Assembly: GCA_945901795.1 (NCBI GenBank)
Contig: CAMDLP010000008.1
Location: 1 to 64,000, forward strand
Length of the DNA stretch: 64,000 nt
Direction of reading: 5' to 3'
Origin: Akkermansia muciniphila
GTDB lineage: Bacteria; Verrucomicrobiota; Verrucomicrobiia; Verrucomicrobiales; Akkermansiaceae
The translations under genes and the position numbers were made by a program. Below the pieces are notes generated by a model. That model was given only the letters and a program-made list of their open reading frames with translations, ran no database searches and was not told the origin of the DNA. This document shows, in pieces, positions 60,056-64,000 of this stretch (its first letter is position 1; each line of letters begins with the position of its first letter).

Positions 60056-60917
60056 GAGCGAATCTCAACAGGCCGGAACTCTCCCGGCGAGCAAGAATCC
60101 GGGCAAGCTTTGCTCTGGAAAAGTCGCGGACCTCCGCAATGTCTGGGAAACCCTCCGCAGCGAAGCCGCCCGCGTCGCCGAGGAAGAGCCGACACTCCAT
60201 CACCTCGTTGACGACGTGATCCTTTCCCGCGAGACGCTCGCCGCCGCCCTCGGTGCCCGCTTGGCCCGCCGCTTGGCCCGCGAGGACATGCAGCGCGCCG
60301 TGATGGAGCCGCTGCTAACGGGCGTTTTCGAGGCTCATCCTCACATCGTCCACTCGGCCTCGCGCGATTTGCTCGCGATGTTCGAGCGGGATCCCGCGTG
60401 CTTTTCACCGCTGGAGCCGGTACTTTTCTTCAAAGGCTTCCTCGCTCTAACCACCTACCGGGTCTCCCACCAGCTCTGGCTGGACGGCCGCCGCTGGCTC
60501 GCCCTGTATTTCCAGAGCGTCGCCAGCGAGGCCTTCGCCGTGGACATCCATCCCGCCGCCCGCATCGGCTGCGGTATTCTGTTGGATCACGCGACCTCCT
60601 TCGTCGTCGGGGAAACGGCGATCATCGAGGATGACGTTTCAATTCTCCATGAAGTCACGCTCGGCGGCACCGGCAAGGCCACCGGCGACCGCCACCCGAT
60701 CATCCGCTCCGGCGTATTGCTAGGCGCGGGCGCGAAAATCCTCGGCCGCGTGGAAATCGGCACCGGCGCCAAGGTCGGTGCCGGCAGCGTCGTCCTCAAC
60801 GACGTGCCGCCGCACAAGACCGTCGCCGGCGTGCCCGCCATCGTCGTCGGCGTGACCAGCGGGGAAATGCCCGCCATTGAAATGAACCAGAGTCTCGACG
60901 GCGGCTTCCAAATTTGA
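60054..60917 (+). CDS. cysE: Serine O-acetyltransferase
   Basis: 287 aa from the ATG at 60054. CysE acetylates L-serine, the first step of cysteine synthesis. An N-terminal helical domain (ETLRSEAARVAEEEPTLHHL, VLFFKGFLALTTYRVSHQLW) precedes the left-handed hexapeptide helix: DIHPAARIGCGILLDHATSF, VVGETAIIEDDVSILHEVTL, GGTGKATGDRHPIIRSGVLL, GAGAKILG. Catalytic His and Asp positions are within DHATS and DRHP. The C-terminus is longer than minimal, with an acidic tail. Divergent regulation by the Rrf2 protein is likely. Confidence 0.94.
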   Translation: MSESQQAGTLPASKNPGKLCSGKVADLRNVWETLRSEAARVAEEEPTLHHLVDDVILSRETLAAALGARLARRLAREDMQRAVMEPLLTGVFEAHPHIVHSASRDLLAMFERDPACFSPLEPVLFFKGFLALTTYRVSHQLWLDGRRWLALYFQSVASEAFAVDIHPAARIGCGILLDHATSFVVGETAIIEDDVSILHEVTLGGTGKATGDRHPIIRSGVLLGAGAKILGRVEIGTGAKVGAGSVVLNDVPPHKTVAGVPAIVVGVTSGEMPAIEMNQSLDGGFQI

Positions 60918-60921
60918 ACCC

Positions 60922-61905
60922 ATGAAACTCCGTTTAACAACACTCACCCTGCTAGGGTTCGCCTCGTTGTCCTGTGACAAGGTGAAGGATCTCGCCAATA
61001 AGACAAAGTCGGCGGTGGAAGGCCAGATCGCCAAAAAAGCCGGCGAATCCGGCACCGCCCTTGCTGATCCCGCGCTCCAGAAACTCATCGATGAAACTCC
61101 CGAGGGCGTCGTTTTCCGCAAGGATTTGCCGTTCCCTGAAAAAATCGAAATCAGGACCACGCGCCGTCACGAGCTGTCCGGCCGGTTCTTCGAGGCTTCC
61201 GCCATCGAGAGCAATAGCAAGGTCGTCAAAGGAACCCAAACCACCGTCACCAAGCTCGAGCGCGCCGGCAACCAAGTCCGCTACACCCTCGAACAATCCA
61301 CCTTCGCCGAGCCCGTCATCGAGGGAGCGGATAATTCCAAGCAGCCCGTCGTCAAGCAACTGGCCCCTCCCTCCAGGCCGCGGGTTTTCGGTAAATCCGG
61401 CACCACTTGGAAAGCTGACGATACCGAAGGCTTCCGCGCCGCCGCTCTTTCCAAACAACTCGCGCCGGTCTTCGATTCGCTCCTCGTCGAAAACGCGCTC
61501 GCCCCCCGCACCCTTTGGTTCGGCAAGCACCGCTTCAAGATCGGCGACAAACTAACCGTCTCCGGTAAATCCCTGCCGATGCTGGTGACGGGAGACGCCA
61601 AGGGTTCCCTCAATCTAACGTTTGAAGCCATCGAGGCGGTCAAGGGTCATCCTTGCGGCGTCTTCGCCGTCAAGGGGGATTTCAGCCGCAAGCAGGCAAC
61701 CGACTTCGAGGGGAATTTCACCGACGAAGAGGTCGCCATTGAGTCGGGGAAACTCTGGGTCTCGCTCATCTATCCGATCATCCTGCGGGAGGAAACCGAC
61801 ACCATCCAGAGCACCAAATCCGGCGGCGGTGGCGGGCTTGCCGCACGCGGCCAAGCCTCGGTCAATGTTTCCGTCATTCGAGAGTGGAAAACGACGGGAC
61901 CGTGA
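60922..61905 (+). CDS. Hypothetical lipoprotein
   Basis: 327 aa. The signal peptide MKLRLTTLTLLGFASLSC ends in a lipobox, so Cys18 should be lipidated. The mature part starts with a charged helix (DKVKDLANKTKSAVEGQIAK). It has no family known to me; predicted beta content is high (VVKGTQTTVTKLERAGNQVR, KIGDKLTVSGKSLPMLVTG). It begins four bases after the cysE stop, but the link to cysteine metabolism is unclear. Confidence 0.75.
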   Translation: MKLRLTTLTLLGFASLSCDKVKDLANKTKSAVEGQIAKKAGESGTALADPALQKLIDETPEGVVFRKDLPFPEKIEIRTTRRHELSGRFFEASAIESNSKVVKGTQTTVTKLERAGNQVRYTLEQSTFAEPVIEGADNSKQPVVKQLAPPSRPRVFGKSGTTWKADDTEGFRAAALSKQLAPVFDSLLVENALAPRTLWFGKHRFKIGDKLTVSGKSLPMLVTGDAKGSLNLTFEAIEAVKGHPCGVFAVKGDFSRKQATDFEGNFTDEEVAIESGKLWVSLIYPIILREETDTIQSTKSGGGGGLAARGQASVNVSVIREWKTTGP

Positions 61906-61945
61906 ACGACTCTGCCCAAGCGATGGGCTCCTATTTCGCCACCTC

Positions 61946-62561
61946 ATGCAGCCACTGATGACAAAGCTTCCGGCTCGCCCACTTCTCCGAAGGGGAGGTT
62001 GGATACTCGGATTTTTCGGAATGATGATCGCTCCGATCATTCCGGCCTCCGCCCATGGCACGCACTCCGCGCTGATGTCGCGATTGGACGAGCGCTTGGC
62101 GGAACAACCGTTGAGCGGCGATCTCTGGTATCGGCGGGCTGTTTTGGAATTCGAGCATGAGGACTGGGCCGCCGCCGCCCTCGATTTCGAAAAAGCGGAA
62201 CGATACGCTCCCGGCGAGTTGCCCGTCCTGTGGTGGCAGGGCCGGATTCTCGACAAGCAGGGAAACTCCCAGGAAGCCAAGTCCGCGCCGCCCTCGCGGC
62301 AAATCCCGAGGCCCAACCGGATCTGGTTCATGAAGTGGCGCAGGCGCTCGCGAGCAACCGGTTGACAGACGAAGCGGTGCGGGTTCTCGAGGCCGGTGTG
62401 AAACGCCTTGGCCCGATCCCGTCGTTGCAGCTGAAGATACTCGAAGTGGAGGTGAGCGCGGGTCGTTATGACTCCGCGCTTTCCCGCCTGGACGCCATGC
62501 AGCGCTCCGGTCCGCGACCGGAACCCTGGATGGAGAAGCGCGCGTCCATCCTTGCGCAAGC
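61946..62561 (+). pseudogene. TPR protein, frameshifted and 3'-truncated
   Basis: From the ATG at 61946 a signal peptide (WILGFFGMMIAPIIPASAHG) precedes TPR-like helices (RLAEQPLSGDLWYRRAVLEF, AALDFEKAERYAPGELPVLW). Near 62285 the frame shifts; the next frame continues ALAANPEAQPDLVHEVAQAL, EAVRVLEAGVKRLGPIPSLQ and EKRASILAQA. At about 62561 the gene ends in mid-repeat and joins the metallophosphoesterase remnant. Both lesions show it is dead. Confidence 0.7.
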
Positions 62562-63713
62562 TTCGATCTTGCCAGCACCTGGACGAATTTTCCGGCATTC
62601 AATCCAACGATCACAACCGTTCCGAACTCCGTTGGCGTGACCACGACGGCACCCGCCCTCGTTACTTTCAGCAGTGCGCTGGCTAACAATTCCACCGTGC
62701 TCTTCCGCTGGGTGGATGACAATGCGCAAACTCAATCACCCGACCAAATTCTTGGACTGGATAACCTCAGTATCGCCGTGCCGATCGGTCAAACACCCGT
62801 CGGCACCTTGACTGCTCCGGAAAACGGCTCCGTTTGGTATCTCGGTGACACCATCAACCTCACTGCCACGGCTTCGGATTCGGACGGCTCTGTCACCAAG
62901 GTGGAGTTCTACCACGATGCTAACAACGGTTCCACCAACACCACGGCGAACTTCCATTACTTCGACATGTTCACCTTCCCCACCGCCGGCGAGTGCGGCG
63001 GCGCGGTGTCCGGCACCGAGCGGTAGTACAGCTTCGACTATGGAAACATTCATTTCATCTGCCTCGACTCGCAGGCCAGCGTGACCACCGTCGATAATTC
63101 GGCCACCACCGGCGTAAACGAGGACGGCCCGATGGCCATCTGGCTTCGCCTGGATCTCGCCAGCACCACCGCCAACGGAAAAATCCGCAACGCCGCCAAC
63201 GGCTTCACCGCCCCGGCCACTACCGCAGGTGCGGTGATCCCGCCCGATGGTGCCTACATCAAGCCGCTCACCGGCCCTCGCGACCATTTCGGCGCGGTTT
63301 ACAACACCGCAGGCATGTCCGGCCTGACGGGCACGGAAGCCATCGACCACAGCGCGATGTATGTTTCCTATAACAACGTCGGCACGGTGAACCTCAACGA
63401 CAGCGGCTTTATGGTAGCGGATATTTCCAACGGGCTTGTCACCAAGCGTGGCTCACCGTCACCATGGTATCAGACGTCCGTCAGCGGCACCGACTTCCGG
63501 GTCGTTTACATCCGCCGGAAAGACGCCGCGGCGGTCGGCATCGTTTACGCCCCGCAGTTCAGCCGGGATTTGATCAACTGGGCTGACAGCGCGGCCACTC
63601 CGACCGTCATCGCCGATGGCGGCGAGGTCGAGGCCGTGAGCGTCGAATACCCGCTCTTTCCTGCCGGGCGAGACGCGAGCTTCTTCCGCTTGGGAGCCCG
63701 CACCACTCACTGA
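62562..63713 (+). pseudogene. Metallophosphoesterase remnant with internal deletions and a nonsense codon
   Basis: One frame from 62562 gives FDLASTWTNFPAFNPTITTV, VTTTAPALVTFSSAL, FRWVDDNAQTQSPDQ and a TAG at 63024, then in the same frame YSFDYGNIHFICLDSQASVT, WLRLDLASTTANGKIR and DGAYIKPLTGPRDHFGAVYN. YSFDYGNIHF and the KPLTGPRDHFGA end match secreted purple-acid-phosphatase-like phosphoesterases. The metal-binding histidine segments (GDxH, NHE, HxH) are missing between them. It lacks its own 5' end and is fused to the TPR remnant. Confidence 0.65.
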
Positions 63714-63728
63714 TTGGACCGGTCCGGA

Positions 63729-64000
63729 TCAGCCGCCGATGTCGGTGCGGCCGGAGAGTTGGGCGCCTTCCTCCATCGAGAAAACCTTGGATTTGATGTC
63801 GCCGTTGATCTTCGATTTGTCCTTCAGTTCGCAGCGCTGGGAGGTGATCTTGCCTTCGACCTTGCCGTAAACCTTCACTTCGCCGGCAGTCACGTCGCCT
63901 TTGATGACAGCATTTTCGCCGATGGTCACGCGGCCCTTGTCCGAGGTGATTTCACCGTCGATTTTTCCATCGATGATCATGTCGTTGGAGAAGCGGATGG
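63729..64000 (-). CDS. Bactofilin, partial
   Basis: The frame runs off the right end, so the start is outside. The visible 90 residues are a bactofilin core: IRFSNDMIIDGKIDGEITSD, KGRVTIGENAVIKGDVTAGE, VKVYGKVEGKITSQRCELKD and KSKINGDIKSKVFSMEEGAQ. It resembles the bactofilin at 23101 in the order of turns (NDLVVDGKIEGEI, VYGKV-G-I) but with a short C-terminus. It is a third bactofilin-type gene in 64 kb. Confidence 0.88.
   Translation of the reverse strand, partial: IRFSNDMIIDGKIDGEITSDKGRVTIGENAVIKGDVTAGEVKVYGKVEGKITSQRCELKDKSKINGDIKSKVFSMEEGAQLSGRTDIGG

Overview
This window looks like a chromosomal segment of a Verrucomicrobiota bacterium (Verrucomicrobiales, Luteolibacter-like by gene content; this is inference). 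The markers are a Verru_Chthon cassette protein A, autotransporter-associated beta-strand repeat proteins with PEP-CTERM tails, an exosortase with an EpsI-family partner, several bactofilins, a very large sulfatase and a high G+C content. There is one tRNA (Lys, TTT) and no rRNA. I see no CRISPR array, no intact insertion sequence and no prophage.

Layout. 1-8.8 kb: surface proteins, namely the end of one repeat adhesin, a PEP-CTERM repeat protein, Verru_Chthon protein A and two tandem secreted paralogs. 8.9-17.8 kb: a 1422-aa sulfatase, a GH71/99-like hydrolase, a two-component system and a decayed sulfatase. 17.8-21.2 kb: an intact AbrB-Doc toxin-antitoxin pair, a second PEP-CTERM repeat protein, and PIN-toxin and integrase remnants. 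21.2-26.7 kb: nadA, two bactofilins and a TPR membrane protein, then lpxB and a RibD-like reductase. 27-39.5 kb: rhamnulokinase, an FAD oxidoreductase, an MnmM-like methyltransferase, a dihydropteroate synthase homologue, hisD, a fatty acid hydroxylase, a spermidine-synthase-like protein, a BrnT-like toxin pair and an AsmA-like protein, with truncated genes between them. 39.5-42.7 kb: the housekeeping run prs-rplY-pth-rpsF-ssb. 42.8-51 kb: exosortase, EpsI-like protein, O-antigen ligase/TPR protein, sugar-phosphate transferase, VanZ-like protein and a glycosyltransferase, an exopolysaccharide and protein-sorting locus. 51-59.6 kb: tRNA-Lys, an RDD protein, a LolC/E-like permease, an FGE-domain PEP-CTERM gene with a poly-C frameshift, HicB, parB, a SET protein and small envelope proteins. 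59.6-64 kb: a divergent Rrf2/cysE pair, a lipoprotein, a fused double pseudogene and the end of another bactofilin.

How it fits together. The PEP-CTERM proteins are plausible substrates of the exosortase at 42.8 kb, which sits beside polysaccharide polymerisation genes as in other exosortase systems. The Rrf2 regulator probably controls cysteine supply through the divergent cysE.

The most striking theme is decay. At least a dozen genes survive only as 5' or 3' pieces: sulfatase, integrase, YheT hydrolase, hemolysin III, MutM, GT2, VapC, HicA, a PIN-like toxin, reverse transcriptase, TPR protein and metallophosphoesterase. In two toxin-antitoxin loci the antitoxin frame is open while the toxin is cut after 20-26 codons. 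Other points for a second look are the poly-C tract, start codons of two divergent genes that share bases, and a 19-bp element placed one base after the stop codons of two unrelated genes.
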